From a virus: 58,408 nucleotides of DNA. The translations under genes and the position numbers were made by a program. The stretch spans positions 1 through 58,408 of the IMG/VR virus record IMGVR_UViG_3300030104_002502; one strand, given 5' to 3'. This document shows, in pieces, positions 9,881 through 18,851 of the stretch (positions are counted from its first letter, which is position 1; every line of letters begins with the position of its first letter). The notes under the pieces are model-generated. The model ran no database searches, was not told where the DNA came from, and was given only the letters and a program-made list of their open reading frames with translations.

Positions 9881-10959
9881 TGGCTTATACAAATATAGAC
9901 GATCCATCAGCATATTTTCAGACTGCTCTTTATACTGGTAATAGTGGAACTTTAGCTGTTACTAATGATGGTAATAGTGATTTACAGCCTGATTGGGTTT
10001 GGACTAAAAAAAGAAGTGATACTTCACACCATGCTTTGGTTGATTCAAGCAGGGGTGCAACCAAACAAATATATTCAAACTTAACAGCGGCAGAAGAAAC
10101 TGTAAGTGGAGTAACTGCATTTAACACAGATGGTTTTACTTTGGGCAGTAATGGAACAGCCAATCTCAATGGAGCAACTTTTGTCGGATGGCAATGGAAA
10201 TGTAATGGTGGTACGACCGCAAGCAATACGGATGGAGATATTAATTCAACTGTACAAGTCAATCAAGATGCTGGATTTAGTATTGTTACTTATACAGGTA
10301 ATGGCTCTACTTCTGACCAAACTATAGGACATGGTTTAGGTGTAAGAGCAAATGCTGTGATAGTTAAAAATAGAGATGCAGCAGTAAATTGGGTAGTTTG
10401 GTCTGAGGGTGTAGACGCAAATCATTCTTTAGAACTAAATACTACTGATGGCATAAGTGATAGTACGCAAGGCAGAGTTTTATCAAACGCTGGTAGTCGT
10501 GGCACTTCAACAATTTTTTCTATTAGAAGTGGCGGTGGCTCAGTTGTACAAACAAATACTAGCGGCGAGGACTATATAGCCTACTGCTTTGCAGAAAAAC
10601 AAGGCTACAGCAAGTTTGGAAAGTACCGCGGAAATTCTAGTGATGACGGCGCTTTTGTTTATACAGGATTTAAACCAAGATGGATAATGTTTAAATCTAC
10701 TCAAGCAGGTATGTCTTGGGATATTATAGATACTGCTAGAAGTACATCAAATGTAATGAATGATTATTTAACCGCCAATACATCTGATCCTCAAGGAACA
10801 AGTACAACTAAAAATATAGATTTTTTAAGTAATGGGTTTAAATGCAGAGATGATAATAACCTTAATTTTAGCGACCATACATACATCTATATGGCTTTTG
10901 CAGAAAACCCATTTGTAACATCAACAGATACTAATAGTATTCCAACAACAGCGAGGTAA
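9880..10959 (+). CDS. DUF7483-like tail fibre / adhesin protein
   Basis: 359 residues, with the start overlapping the preceding stop by one base. Features recalled from this recurrent marine-phage fibre module are visible: PDWVWTKKRS, HHALVDSSRG, FVGWQWKCNGG, GFSIVTYTGNG, IGHGLG, DYIAYCFAEKQGYSKFGKY and the C-terminal YIYMAFAENPF. The module usually sits in lectin-bearing fibre proteins. No catalytic residues are evident. It probably forms a distal fibre or adhesin with the gene at 8444. Confidence 0.65.
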   Translation: MAYTNIDDPSAYFQTALYTGNSGTLAVTNDGNSDLQPDWVWTKKRSDTSHHALVDSSRGATKQIYSNLTAAEETVSGVTAFNTDGFTLGSNGTANLNGATFVGWQWKCNGGTTASNTDGDINSTVQVNQDAGFSIVTYTGNGSTSDQTIGHGLGVRANAVIVKNRDAAVNWVVWSEGVDANHSLELNTTDGISDSTQGRVLSNAGSRGTSTIFSIRSGGGSVVQTNTSGEDYIAYCFAEKQGYSKFGKYRGNSSDDGAFVYTGFKPRWIMFKSTQAGMSWDIIDTARSTSNVMNDYLTANTSDPQGTSTTKNIDFLSNGFKCRDDNNLNFSDHTYIYMAFAENPFVTSTDTNSIPTTAR

Positions 10960-10964
10960 AGATT

Positions 10965-11564
10965 ATGTGGGCATTAGTAGAATCAGGCAGTGTAACCCAA
11001 ATTTACACACGACCTAAACAATTAACCATAGGAGATGTAAATTATCCTAGTAATATTTTTAGTATGTGGACTAGCTCTGAGCTAGAAGCTATAAGTATTT
11101 ATGAAGTTATAATAGATAACACCAATTATAAAAACCCTAAATATTACATTAATACTGACCAATCGTTTAACTTTGCAAGTGGTAAAGTTACAGCCACCTA
11201 TGGAACAGCTACAGCAAGAGCTATAGCAGATACTTTATACACTGCACAAGACGAAACAGATGGTTTTGGTACAGAGGGCGAAGTAAAAAGTAAAGGCTTA
11301 AAAACTTTACACAAAGAAGTTATCAACTCAGGAGCAGCTAGTAGACTATCACCTACAGACTGGATGGTGGTTAGAGCTGCAGAAGGTGGTACAGCAGTAC
11401 CTAGTTCTATTACAACTAAAAGAGCTGCAGTAAGAACTAAAGCTAACGCTATGTGTACACAGATTACAAATGCTGCAGACGTAGATGCTTTAGCAGCTTT
11501 GTATGTATACAACAATGCAGACCCAGCAGTTAGACCGATTGGCGAACTACCAACTGTAGAATAA
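10965..11564 (+). CDS. Hypothetical tail protein, DUF4376-like C-terminus
   Basis: 199 residues. The first ~95 residues begin MWALVESGSVTQIYTRPKQL and describe a small beta domain common beside fibre proteins. The rest is helical with TTKRAAVRTKANAMCTQI, resembling DUF4376-type tail fibre assembly or chaperone proteins. The position at the end of the fibre block supports a fibre accessory role. I could not settle whether it is a virion part or a chaperone. Confidence 0.45.
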   Translation: MWALVESGSVTQIYTRPKQLTIGDVNYPSNIFSMWTSSELEAISIYEVIIDNTNYKNPKYYINTDQSFNFASGKVTATYGTATARAIADTLYTAQDETDGFGTEGEVKSKGLKTLHKEVINSGAASRLSPTDWMVVRAAEGGTAVPSSITTKRAAVRTKANAMCTQITNAADVDALAALYVYNNADPAVRPIGELPTVE

Positions 11565-11582
11565 TTATAACAAGGAGTAAAT

Positions 11583-12068
11583 ATGAAATTTAACTTAATT
11601 AAAAATGTAATAGGTGCAGTAGCACCAACACTAGGATCCGCATTAGGTGGGCCTTTAGGTGGACAAGCAGCCTCAGTTGTTGCGCAAGTTCTTGGGTGCG
11701 CCCCAGAACCCAAAGCAATTAGTCAAGCAATACAAACCGCAAGCCCAGAACAAATGCTTGAACTTAAAAAAGCTGAAGCACAATTTGAAGTTCAAATGAA
11801 AGAACTAGAAGTTGATATTTTTGCTTTAGAAACTGCAGATAAACAAGATGCACGTGTTAAATTTAGTAAAGATTGGACAACAAGAACTTTAGGGTTTGTT
11901 ACTATTTGTGGGTTTATGGGTTATATATTTTTAGTAACTTTACAGCCACCAGAACAAAATAGTGAAGCTTTAATTAACTTGGTTCTTGGGTATTTAGGGG
12001 GATTAGCTAGTGCTGTTATTTCTTTTTATTTTGGAGCTTCCAACTCATCCGGCAAAGATAAGGAGTAA
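11583..12068 (+). CDS. Three-TM type holin
   Basis: 161 residues after an AAGGAG site. An amphipathic Gly/Ala-rich N-terminus (about residues 8-40), a helical charged middle with SPEQMLELKKAEAQFE, then KDWTTRTLGF leading to two hydrophobic segments (about 107-123 and 133-152). The order matches the 3TM_holin family found in gene-transfer agents and marine phages. Holins make membrane lesions that release the endolysin. The adjacent M15 peptidase gene fits a lysis cassette. Confidence 0.75.
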   Translation: MKFNLIKNVIGAVAPTLGSALGGPLGGQAASVVAQVLGCAPEPKAISQAIQTASPEQMLELKKAEAQFEVQMKELEVDIFALETADKQDARVKFSKDWTTRTLGFVTICGFMGYIFLVTLQPPEQNSEALINLVLGYLGGLASAVISFYFGASNSSGKDKE

Positions 12069-12071
12069 ACT

Positions 12072-12317
12072 ATGTCAGATAAAAAACAAGAAATTGACTC
12101 AGTCAATTTTGATGGTGAACAATATTTAATAAAAAACCTTACTTCTAGGGTTTTAGAGCATCTTAACCTTTTAGTTAAATTACAAAGTGCTATAGCAGAA
12201 ATTGCGTTTGATTTAAAAGTTAAACAAAGTGCACAGCTACATATTTCTGAAGAAGTAAAAAGTTTTATTAAAGAAGATAAAATTAAACCTAATTTAAAAA
12301 AGGACAACAATGGCTAA
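12072..12317 (+). CDS. Small lysis-cassette protein of unknown function, DUF6447-like
   Basis: 81 residues, charged and helical with no membrane segment. VNFDGEQYLIKNLTSRVLEHL followed by a helical repeat resembles small phage proteins of the DUF6447 type, but I am not certain. It lies between holin and endolysin genes and overlaps the latter by eight bases, so it is co-translated with lysis functions. Confidence 0.5.
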   Translation: MSDKKQEIDSVNFDGEQYLIKNLTSRVLEHLNLLVKLQSAIAEIAFDLKVKQSAQLHISEEVKSFIKEDKIKPNLKKDNNG

Positions 12318-12687
12318 CTGGAAATACTTTTCTGAAAATGAATTAAAGTGCAAACATAGTGGTATTTGCAATATGGATGATGATTTCATGCAAAAACTAG
12401 ATATAATACGAGAAGAGGTAGGAGTGCCTTTTATAGTAACTAGTGCTTATCGAGATAAAACTCATCCAATAGAAGCCAAGAAAAAAACGCCAGGGGCCCA
12501 TGCTTCTGGTAAGGCGATCGACATACTAATACGTGGCAAGGATGCTTTAAATTTAATTGAAGTAGCCCTTAAACATGGTATTACAGGGCTAGGGGTAAAA
12601 CAGCATGGCGATAGCCGATTTATACATCTTGATACGCTCGATGCGCAACCAAGTAGACCTAGACCACATATATGGAGTTACAAGTGA
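12310..12687 (+). CDS. Endolysin, peptidase M15 (D,D/L,D-carboxypeptidase type)
   Basis: 125 residues starting with FSENELKCKHSGICNMDD, the usual N-terminus of phage M15_3 peptidases. The zinc-site signature is present: TSAYRDKTHPIEAKKKTPGA, then HASGKAIDI (the SxHxxGxAxD pattern) and the distal HLDT. The enzyme would cut peptide cross-links in murein. It is full length for a single-domain endolysin and has no signal peptide, consistent with holin-dependent export by the upstream gene. Confidence 0.88.
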   Translation: MANWKYFSENELKCKHSGICNMDDDFMQKLDIIREEVGVPFIVTSAYRDKTHPIEAKKKTPGAHASGKAIDILIRGKDALNLIEVALKHGITGLGVKQHGDSRFIHLDTLDAQPSRPRPHIWSYK

Positions 12688-12959
12688 TCGACGAAGTATC
12701 AAATAGATTAGACAAATTAGAAGGTAAAATAGACAGGCTTGCAGATGCCGTCATAACTATTGCTCGTATAGAAGAAAGGGTAACCACTGTATTGAAACAA
12801 AACGATAGATTTATCATGCGTTTAGACAGGCTCGAAGATAGAGTAGAGACTGTTGAACAAACTACTAAGCTAAACAAAAAAGATGTAAGCAACGGCGAAC
12901 GTGTGTTTTGGGTTGTCTTTTCGGCAGTTATAGCCGCAATAATGTATACTTTCAGATGA
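12684..12959 (+). CDS. Coiled-coil protein with C-terminal membrane anchor
   Basis: The GTG at 12684 is preferred because GGAG lies six bases upstream and the codon overlaps the endolysin stop as GTGA; an ATG at 12672 would also work. About 91 residues: heptad-patterned helix (IDEVSNRLDKLEGKIDRLAD and LDRLEDRVETVEQ), then a hydrophobic segment VFWVVFSAVIAAIMYTF at the end. Its place after the endolysin suggests a holin-accessory or spanin-like role, which is inference. Confidence 0.55.
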   Translation: MIDEVSNRLDKLEGKIDRLADAVITIARIEERVTTVLKQNDRFIMRLDRLEDRVETVEQTTKLNKKDVSNGERVFWVVFSAVIAAIMYTFR

Positions 12960-12960
12960 T

Positions 12961-14976
12961 ATGGCGTATTTTAAACTTATCCAGTTTGGTGGAATTGCTC
13001 CGCAGGTCTCACCTCGATTACTAGAGGATACTCTAGCGCAAACAGCTTCAAACGTTAACTTAGAAAGTCAACGTTTAACTCCTATAACTGATGATACAGT
13101 TATAAACCCAAAAGCAGATGTAACCACTTTATCTAATTCTAATAGACTAAGTATTTATAAATACACTGATACTCAGTGGCTACAGTTTGATGAAGATGTA
13201 GATGTTGTACCTGGCCCGATTGCTGGTGATACAAACAACACTGTTTATTGGACCGGTCAATCTTTTCCACGTATGGGTAGAAGTACTAATGTAATTGGGG
13301 GAACTGTGTACCCCAACGCATTTTTTAGGTTGGGGATTGAAGCTCCTGCAAATACACCAACTGTTGCAATTAAAACACCGGTATCAATTAACGCTACTTT
13401 AACCACGGCCAGCAGTTCATCAGTGCTGACAGTGACCACAGCAAGTAACCACGGTGCAGCCGTAGGCCAGTACGTAACACTTGCAGGCTTTGGTGCTCAA
13501 AACGCTGTACCGGCAGATGATATAAACCAAACACACAAAATAGCTACTGTACCCAGTGCAACTACTTTAACCGTAGAAGTTGCTGTATCGGCTACAGGCG
13601 CAAGCACATCGGGAACTATTAGCAACGGTGCTACATTTAAAGGTCTTGCAGACCAACTACCTGATTTTTCTACTTCTTATATTTATACCTTTGTAAGTTC
13701 ATATGGCGAAGAAGGGCCTCCATCAGCAGCTTCTACTGTACTTACAACCGACGACAACGCAGTAATTACTGTAAGTAACTTATCAACAGCTGGTGCTAAA
13801 TCAAATAACAATTTTGGTTCTAGTGCGGGTACAAAACGTATCTACAGATCTAATACAGGTTCTAATACAACAGCTTTTCAGTTTGTTGCAGAAGTTGCAA
13901 TGGCAACTACTAGTTACGATGATACTTCTAATAATGATGAATTAGCTGAAGTTATTCCTTCTTATTATTGGGTTGCACCACCAGATGATGATAGTTCTAC
14001 CTACCCCGATGGCCCAATGAAAGGTTTAACGGCTTTACCAAATGGCATAATGGCAGGGTTTACTGGGAAGCGAATTTGTTTTTCTGAGCCTTTTTTACCG
14101 CACGCTTGGCCTACTTCTTATCGCACCGCTATAGAAGATAACATTGTAGGTATGAAGGCTGTTGGTAATGGTTTAATTGTAACCACTGAGGGTTCTCCCT
14201 ATTTAGTTGCGGGGTCTGATCCTGCATCTATGAGTGCAATTAAAATTGAATCTACACAATCCTGTTTAAGTAAAACATCTATGGTAGACATGGGCCAATA
14301 TGTTATATATGCAGGGGCAGAGGGGTTAGTTGCAGCTGCTGGTACAGATGTACAAATTATTACTGAAGGTTTAATTAGTCCAGATCAATGGCAATCTACT
14401 TACTACCCAAGTACTATTAATGCTACTTTATGGAAAGGCAGATATTTAGGTTTTTATAATACGGGTTCTGGGTTTGGTGGTTTTATATTTGACCCTAGGG
14501 GGGGTAAAAACGCATTAACTGAGTTAACTGCAAGCGCACTTATTAGGGGCACATTTACTGATCCCGATGACGGTAATGCCTATTTAATTATTGCAAACCA
14601 AATTAAAAAGTTTCAAGGTGGTACAACAAACCAAACATATACTTGGAAATCTAAAGACTTTGTTCCGCCCAAGCCAACCAGCATGGGGTTTGTTAAAGTA
14701 GATGCTGAAACATTTCCTGTTACAGTAAAAGTGTATGGAGATGGCACTTTGTTCTACACAGGAACTATTGCTCTTTCTGGTACTCAACACTCAGTTTCAG
14801 GTAGTTATGTTAATGCGGCTGGTAACTCTGTAACTATAAATTCTACTAATATACCTGAACCTGTTCTTAGGCTACCACCAAGAGTATTTAAAGACTTTGC
14901 AATAGAAGTATCTTCTGCAAAAGTAGTAAATGAAATTTGTATTGCTGAATCAATAGATGAACTAAGAGGAATCTAA
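12961..14976 (+). CDS. Large tail tube / hub protein of marine podoviruses
   Basis: 671 residues, beginning FKLIQFGGIAPQVSPRLLED, a start I associate with tail proteins in marine podoviruses and with gp10-like stabilisation proteins. A Thr/Ser-rich inserted domain (about 135-220) interrupts it. The C-terminal third contains YYPSTINATLWKGRYLGFY and FVPPKPTSMGFVKVDAETFPV, consistent with a beta-propeller-like tail component. It overlaps the following gene by one base. It is probably part of the short tail. Confidence 0.55.
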   Translation: MAYFKLIQFGGIAPQVSPRLLEDTLAQTASNVNLESQRLTPITDDTVINPKADVTTLSNSNRLSIYKYTDTQWLQFDEDVDVVPGPIAGDTNNTVYWTGQSFPRMGRSTNVIGGTVYPNAFFRLGIEAPANTPTVAIKTPVSINATLTTASSSSVLTVTTASNHGAAVGQYVTLAGFGAQNAVPADDINQTHKIATVPSATTLTVEVAVSATGASTSGTISNGATFKGLADQLPDFSTSYIYTFVSSYGEEGPPSAASTVLTTDDNAVITVSNLSTAGAKSNNNFGSSAGTKRIYRSNTGSNTTAFQFVAEVAMATTSYDDTSNNDELAEVIPSYYWVAPPDDDSSTYPDGPMKGLTALPNGIMAGFTGKRICFSEPFLPHAWPTSYRTAIEDNIVGMKAVGNGLIVTTEGSPYLVAGSDPASMSAIKIESTQSCLSKTSMVDMGQYVIYAGAEGLVAAAGTDVQIITEGLISPDQWQSTYYPSTINATLWKGRYLGFYNTGSGFGGFIFDPRGGKNALTELTASALIRGTFTDPDDGNAYLIIANQIKKFQGGTTNQTYTWKSKDFVPPKPTSMGFVKVDAETFPVTVKVYGDGTLFYTGTIALSGTQHSVSGSYVNAAGNSVTINSTNIPEPVLRLPPRVFKDFAIEVSSAKVVNEICIAESIDELRGI

Positions 14977-16883
14977 TGGCTGAAACTAAAATTCCAGCCC
15001 TTAAGAACATTCCGGCTCAAATAGACACCGAAACTAAACTTGCATTAGAGTCTATGAAAGAAGCCCTTGAAGTGCGGCTTGGTAGAAGGGGGGACCCAAA
15101 AGATAGAGCTGTAACCCATCGAGATCTTGTAGATAGTGGTTTAGCTACAGACTTAGCTAAAGCCCCATATAATCCAAACATAGCAGGCGCAACTGGCTTT
15201 GGCCCAGCCGCTGATGAAGTTGGGGATGTAACCGTACCTCCCGCTCCTACATCTCTTACTGCTAGTGGCTTATTTACCGATGTTCTTTTATCTTGGAACC
15301 AATCTACTAATACTGCTCCTTATGGCAATCACGCTTTTACAGAAATCTGGCGTTCTCAAGCAGAAGATTTAAGTAGTGCTGTATTAGTCGGAACTACTAA
15401 TGCTTTTATATATACAGATAAAGGTTTGGAGTATGACTCAACTTATTATTATTGGGTTAGGTTTATAAGCACAACTAACATTCCTGGACCCTGGTCTAAC
15501 ATGGCTAGTGCTACAACTGTTGAAAACATAGCGGCTACAATGACAGCACTTAGTGAAACTTTGTCTGGATTACCAGGTTATAGTTTGCTTGCTCTTAATT
15601 CCGGTGTAGCAAATATAATCAAACAAAGCAGTTCTCCAAGTACTAGAACAGATGGTTCTGCCATAGGCACGCATGATATTTGGTTTGATACAGATGATAG
15701 TCAAGTCTATACAAGAAATGCAGCTAACAATGGTTGGGTAGCAGGACGCGATGCAACGTTAGTTAATGTATTTGGGAGTACAAGTTTTACTGGCAGCACT
15801 ATTACCGCAGCTATGGCCACTGCGCAATCTAATATTGTTACAGTAACTAATGCGAATTCTGCTACATCTTCTTCTTTAACAACACTTTCTGCCTATGTAG
15901 GCTCTGGAGATGATAACAGCGGTACTGCTTATAGTGCTTCAAATACAATTCTTTCTCATGTAAATGCAACAGATGCTAACGCAGCTGCGGCTTATGTACT
16001 TAAAGTCGAAGCCAATGGAGCGGTAGCTGGCATGGTCCTAGAAGCAAATGCTTCAGATAGTGGGACTGGTTCTGCTATACAGTTTCAAGCTGACAAGTTT
16101 GCTATTTGGGATGGTTCAGGTGCGGCTGGTTCTAATTCTGTAGCCCCATTTATTGTTGATAGCGGTGTTGTTTATATAGACCAAGCACGTATCAAAGATG
16201 CCGCTATTCTTGACGCTAAAATTGGTACTTTAAATGGTGGAAAAATTATAGCTGATACTATTACAGCTACTCAAATTGATGGTGACACTATTACAGCTAC
16301 TGAAATAGCCGGTAATACTATTACAGCCGATCAAATAGCCGGTAATACTATTACAGCTAATGAAATAGCCGCTGATACTATTACAGGTACAGAAATAAAT
16401 GTAGATACTTTAGCCGTTAAAAAGTTTGCTGATGTAGAAACTAAAATAATAAGCCATAGAGCAGATGCTGCTGAAGTGCCTTTGCAAGTTACCGGAGAAA
16501 ATTCTTCTTGGTCAGGTACATACCCCGGTAGCACTATTGTTTCCGTAGAAACTAGTTCTGTTGTAAATTTTGGGGTTACTATTACTAATGTAAGAAATGG
16601 AGCGGGGTATAGAGTTATATACTCTGCAGTGCTTGGTGATGTTAGAAACGGCACTATTCAATATAGTTTTGATAATTCTAACTTTACAAGTCTTAGTCCT
16701 CTAGTAAATGCAGATTCAGGTACTTATAGGTCTTATGTGTATGTTTGGGATGGTAATATATCAGGATTAAGTTCTACTCAAAGCACTGTGTATTGGAGGA
16801 TAAATTGGAATGTAACAGGCGGCCAAGTTAACTCCACTTATGCAGCTTTGTACGTAACTATGGATAATACGCAAGGAACGTAA
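14976..16883 (+). CDS. Tail protein with fibronectin III-like domain and 10-residue repeats
   Basis: 635 residues. A helical start contains ALESMKEALEVRLGRRGDPKDRAV. A fibronectin type III-like domain follows at about 85-185, with PPAPTSLTASGLFTDVLLSW and YYYWVRFIS. DWIFDT-type fibre motifs are seen near 235 (HDIWFDTDDSQVYTRN). A central region resembles host-specificity protein J C-terminal segments (FAIWDGSG, ARIKDAAILDAKIGTLNGGKI). A run of TITA-type decapeptide repeats precedes a C-terminal beta domain. This is likely a tail fibre or central tip protein. Confidence 0.65.
   Translation: MAETKIPALKNIPAQIDTETKLALESMKEALEVRLGRRGDPKDRAVTHRDLVDSGLATDLAKAPYNPNIAGATGFGPAADEVGDVTVPPAPTSLTASGLFTDVLLSWNQSTNTAPYGNHAFTEIWRSQAEDLSSAVLVGTTNAFIYTDKGLEYDSTYYYWVRFISTTNIPGPWSNMASATTVENIAATMTALSETLSGLPGYSLLALNSGVANIIKQSSSPSTRTDGSAIGTHDIWFDTDDSQVYTRNAANNGWVAGRDATLVNVFGSTSFTGSTITAAMATAQSNIVTVTNANSATSSSLTTLSAYVGSGDDNSGTAYSASNTILSHVNATDANAAAAYVLKVEANGAVAGMVLEANASDSGTGSAIQFQADKFAIWDGSGAAGSNSVAPFIVDSGVVYIDQARIKDAAILDAKIGTLNGGKIIADTITATQIDGDTITATEIAGNTITADQIAGNTITANEIAADTITGTEINVDTLAVKKFADVETKIISHRADAAEVPLQVTGENSSWSGTYPGSTIVSVETSSVVNFGVTITNVRNGAGYRVIYSAVLGDVRNGTIQYSFDNSNFTSLSPLVNADSGTYRSYVYVWDGNISGLSSTQSTVYWRINWNVTGGQVNSTYAALYVTMDNTQGT
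16251..16400 (+). repeat. Five 30-bp tandem repeats in the tail gene
   Basis: The nonamer ACTATTACA recurs at 16257, 16287, 16317, 16347 and 16377, exactly every 30 bases. It encodes decapeptides such as GNTITADQIA. The regular period suggests a short beta-solenoid or triple-stranded shaft, and the near-identical DNA makes copy-number change by slippage possible. Confidence 0.9.
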
Positions 16884-16884
16884 A

Positions 16885-17253
16885 ATGAAATACACTGTAT
16901 ATACAACATCAACTGGCGAAGTAATTAGCATAGGAAGTTCTAATGTTACTAATGTATCTGACATAGGTTTAGCTAGTGGACAAACAGCTGTAGAAGGGAC
17001 GTACCCTCCAGGTCAGTATAAATTTGTAGATGGTAGTCCAGTGGCTTTTACTCCTGATTTTTGGCCTAAAGTTAGACGCGATAGAAACACTTTGTTGACT
17101 GAATCAGATTGGACACAAACTGTTGACAGTCCGCTTTCTTCTTCTAAAAAAACAGAATGGGCTACATACAGACAAGCATTAAGGGATGTACCTGCAAACA
17201 ATTCAAGTAAAACATCTTTCGATAATGTAGTCTGGCCAACTGAGCCTAGTTAA
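16885..17253 (+). CDS. Tail fibre assembly/XkdW-like protein
   Basis: 122 residues. The C-terminal half has RDRNTLLTESDWTQ, DSPLSSSKKTEWATYRQALR and VVWPTEP, a signature of phage tail assembly chaperones of the XkdW / DUF4376-associated type. The N-terminal half is a small beta domain (TSTGEVISIGSS). It directly follows the fibre-type gene at 14976, the usual place for a fibre chaperone. The last gene before the basic-protein cluster. Confidence 0.6.
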   Translation: MKYTVYTTSTGEVISIGSSNVTNVSDIGLASGQTAVEGTYPPGQYKFVDGSPVAFTPDFWPKVRRDRNTLLTESDWTQTVDSPLSSSKKTEWATYRQALRDVPANNSSKTSFDNVVWPTEPS

Positions 17254-17269
17254 GGTACTATAAATTATT

Positions 17270-17383
17270 ATGAAATGCGGAGGTATAAATCAAATGGGTA
17301 TGAAAGGAATGTACAAAAAGAAGCCTGCTAAAAAGAAAAAGCCAGCTAAAAAAGGTAAAAAGAAATCTTCATACGGTTACTAG
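17270..17383 (+). CDS. Tiny Lys-rich basic protein
   Basis: ATG at 17270 gives 37 residues with Lys-Pro-Ala-Lys repeats and a C-terminal SSYGY. An internal in-frame ATG at 17294 follows GGAGG (11 bases) and could be the true start, giving 29 residues. There is no hydrophobic segment. It heads a cluster of ten small genes, most very basic. Function unknown; nucleic-acid binding or condensation is plausible from charge alone. Confidence 0.6.
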   Translation: MKCGGINQMGMKGMYKKKPAKKKKPAKKGKKKSSYGY

Positions 17384-17425
17384 CCGTGGAAGATGAAGTA
17401 ATAGAACACTTCTAAGGAGAGATAA

Positions 17426-17644
17426 ATGGATAAAGGATCTATCTACATAGCTTATAAAGCATCGCTTGAAGGACAACGGGCCCAGGTCAGTTTAGACCTA
17501 GAAGTTCTTACTTCAAACGCTACTTCTATACCAGAGCACACTAACTTTACAGAGTACTTAGACCAACTGGTTGGTAAATTAGTTGAAATTAATGATAAAA
17601 TAAAGTTAGTTGATTTTTTAATTGCACAGGAGAAAAATGACTAG
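17426..17644 (+). CDS. Small hypothetical helical protein
   Basis: 72 residues after a clear AAGGAGAG site. Unlike its neighbours it is not basic: a predicted helical hairpin with EGQRAQVSLDLEVL and FTEYLDQLVGKLVEINDKIK. The stop overlaps the next start. I do not recognise a family. Confidence 0.65.
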   Translation: MDKGSIYIAYKASLEGQRAQVSLDLEVLTSNATSIPEHTNFTEYLDQLVGKLVEINDKIKLVDFLIAQEKND

Positions 17645-17840
17645 AAAACAAACTACCCCTACAAAAACAAAAATTGGGGAAAATAACGTTGAAGAAAGCA
17701 AAATGGAGCATGTTGTACCTGAAAGAGAACGCGCAGAAGATGCTATAAATTTTGAAGGTTTACCTACAAAAAACGCACAAGAAATTGCTCAAGAAATTGC
17801 AATATCTTACAACCCTAAAAAACCTAAAGGAAAGCAATGA
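17637..17840 (+). CDS. Small hypothetical charged protein
   Basis: The ATG at 17637 is chosen because AGGAG precedes it; it overlaps the previous stop. 67 residues with basic ends and an acidic middle (EHVVPERERAEDAINFEGLP). The end (ISYNPKKPKGKQ) is basic. Its stop overlaps the following ATG as ATGA, indicating coupled translation. Family unknown. Confidence 0.6.
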   Translation: MTRKQTTPTKTKIGENNVEESKMEHVVPERERAEDAINFEGLPTKNAQEIAQEIAISYNPKKPKGKQ

Positions 17841-17944
17841 AAATGATGAAAAAAAAGAAACCAGCTAAAAAACTTACAGCAAAACAAAAAACTTTGCCTG
17901 CATTTTTACAGAAAAAAATTGCTAAAAAGAAAGGCAAAAAATAA
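17837..17944 (+). CDS. Tiny Lys-rich basic protein (35 aa)
   Basis: 35 residues of which 16 are lysine, starting MKMMKKKKPAKK and ending KKIAKKKGKK. It overlaps its neighbours at both ends (ATGA upstream, TAATG downstream), which argues that it is translated. The composition resembles the gene at 17270. Electrostatic nucleic-acid binding is the only function suggested by the sequence. Confidence 0.6.
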   Translation: MKMMKKKKPAKKLTAKQKTLPAFLQKKIAKKKGKK

Positions 17945-18135
17945 TGCCTAGAAAACGTAAAAGACCATCTCAACAAGTTAAAAAGAAAAGTATTTCTAAA
18001 CGCCAAGAGGCATCTTTAAAAAGACACAGCAAACACCACAGCGCAAAACACATGGCTTTTATGAAAAGGCGTATGCTTATGGGTGATACCATGAGACAAG
18101 CACACAAAAAAGCTATGAATAAAACTGGCAAGTAA
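17944..18135 (+). CDS. Small Lys/Arg/His-rich basic protein
   Basis: 63 residues, starting within the previous stop (TAATG). Strongly basic N-terminus, a His/Lys-rich centre (SLKRHSKHHSAKHMAFMKRR) and a helical C-terminus. No cysteine and no catalytic motif. It continues the coupled series of basic genes. Confidence 0.65.
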   Translation: MPRKRKRPSQQVKKKSISKRQEASLKRHSKHHSAKHMAFMKRRMLMGDTMRQAHKKAMNKTGK

Positions 18136-18383
18136 TGGCCAGAAGAAACTACCGTAAAGAATATGACAACTACCAGGGTACAGCTGCACAAAAGAAACGC
18201 AGAGCTGGTAGAAACAAAGCACGGCGTATAATGATAGCTAAAGGCAAAGCGAAAAAAGGTGACGGTAAAGATGTTGCACATAAAGACAACAACCCTTTAA
18301 ACAGCGTGGCTAAAAATATGAAAATGGAATCAAAAAGATCAAACCGTTCTTTTAAAAGAACAAAAAACGCAAGGAGAGCATAA
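18135..18383 (+). CDS. Basic protein with HNH-like remnant
   Basis: 82 residues, coupled to both neighbours by TAATG. The start ARRNYRKEYDNYQGTAAQKK followed by RRAGRNKARRIM recurs in marine phages as I recall. The C-terminal part, GDGKDVAHKDNNPLN and RSNRSFKR, resembles the HxD/N-rich core of HNH-type proteins, but key metal residues look incomplete, so nuclease activity is doubtful. Likely a DNA-binding or virion-associated protein. Confidence 0.65.
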   Translation: MARRNYRKEYDNYQGTAAQKKRRAGRNKARRIMIAKGKAKKGDGKDVAHKDNNPLNSVAKNMKMESKRSNRSFKRTKNARRA

Positions 18384-18523
18384 TGCCAACACCCACAAAT
18401 AAAAAACTATACGCTAGAGTAAAAGCAGAAGCTAAAAGAAAATTTAAAGTTTACCCATCAGCATATGCAAATGGCTGGTTAGTCAGAACTTATAAAAAAA
18501 GAGGTGGGGGCTATAAAAAATAA
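18383..18523 (+). CDS. Small basic protein with conserved YPSAYANGWLV motif
   Basis: 46 residues beginning within the previous stop (TAATG), preceded by AGGAG. KLYARVKAEAKRKF then KVYPSAYANGWLVRTYKKRG is a motif I associate with short proteins in many phages and large viruses. The biochemical role is not known to me. It is followed by a DUF5872-like gene, a pairing that supports a shared role. Confidence 0.65.
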   Translation: MPTPTNKKLYARVKAEAKRKFKVYPSAYANGWLVRTYKKRGGGYKK

Positions 18524-18813
18524 TGGCTAGTGCTAAACCAAAAGGTGGCCTAACAAAATGGTTTAAGGAAGAATGGGTTGATATAGGAAGAAAGAAAAAA
18601 GGTGGTGGACACGCACCCTGCGGTAGAAAAAAAGCTTCTACCAAAAGAAAAGGTTATCCTAAATGTGTCCCTAAGTCCAAAGCAGCTCGCATGACAGCCG
18701 CACAAAAACGAAGTGCGGTTAAACGCAAACGTGCTAAGGCCCAAGGTGTAGGTGGTAAACCTACAAGAGTCAGAACAATGGCTAAAAAAAAGACTACTAG
18801 GAGACGAAAATAA
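18523..18813 (+). CDS. DUF5872-like basic protein
   Basis: 96 residues. GGLTKWFKEEWVDIGRKK, then PCGRKK and GYPKCVPKSKAARMT match the pattern recalled for DUF5872, a family seen in phages and giant viruses. Two cysteines (CGR, KCVP) could bind metal. The C-terminal 40 residues are almost purely Lys/Arg/Thr. Function of the family is not established. Confidence 0.75.
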   Translation: MASAKPKGGLTKWFKEEWVDIGRKKKGGGHAPCGRKKASTKRKGYPKCVPKSKAARMTAAQKRSAVKRKRAKAQGVGGKPTRVRTMAKKKTTRRRK

Positions 18814-18851
18814 CTGTAATTTGTTATACTATTGTTTTAGCTCTTTTATTA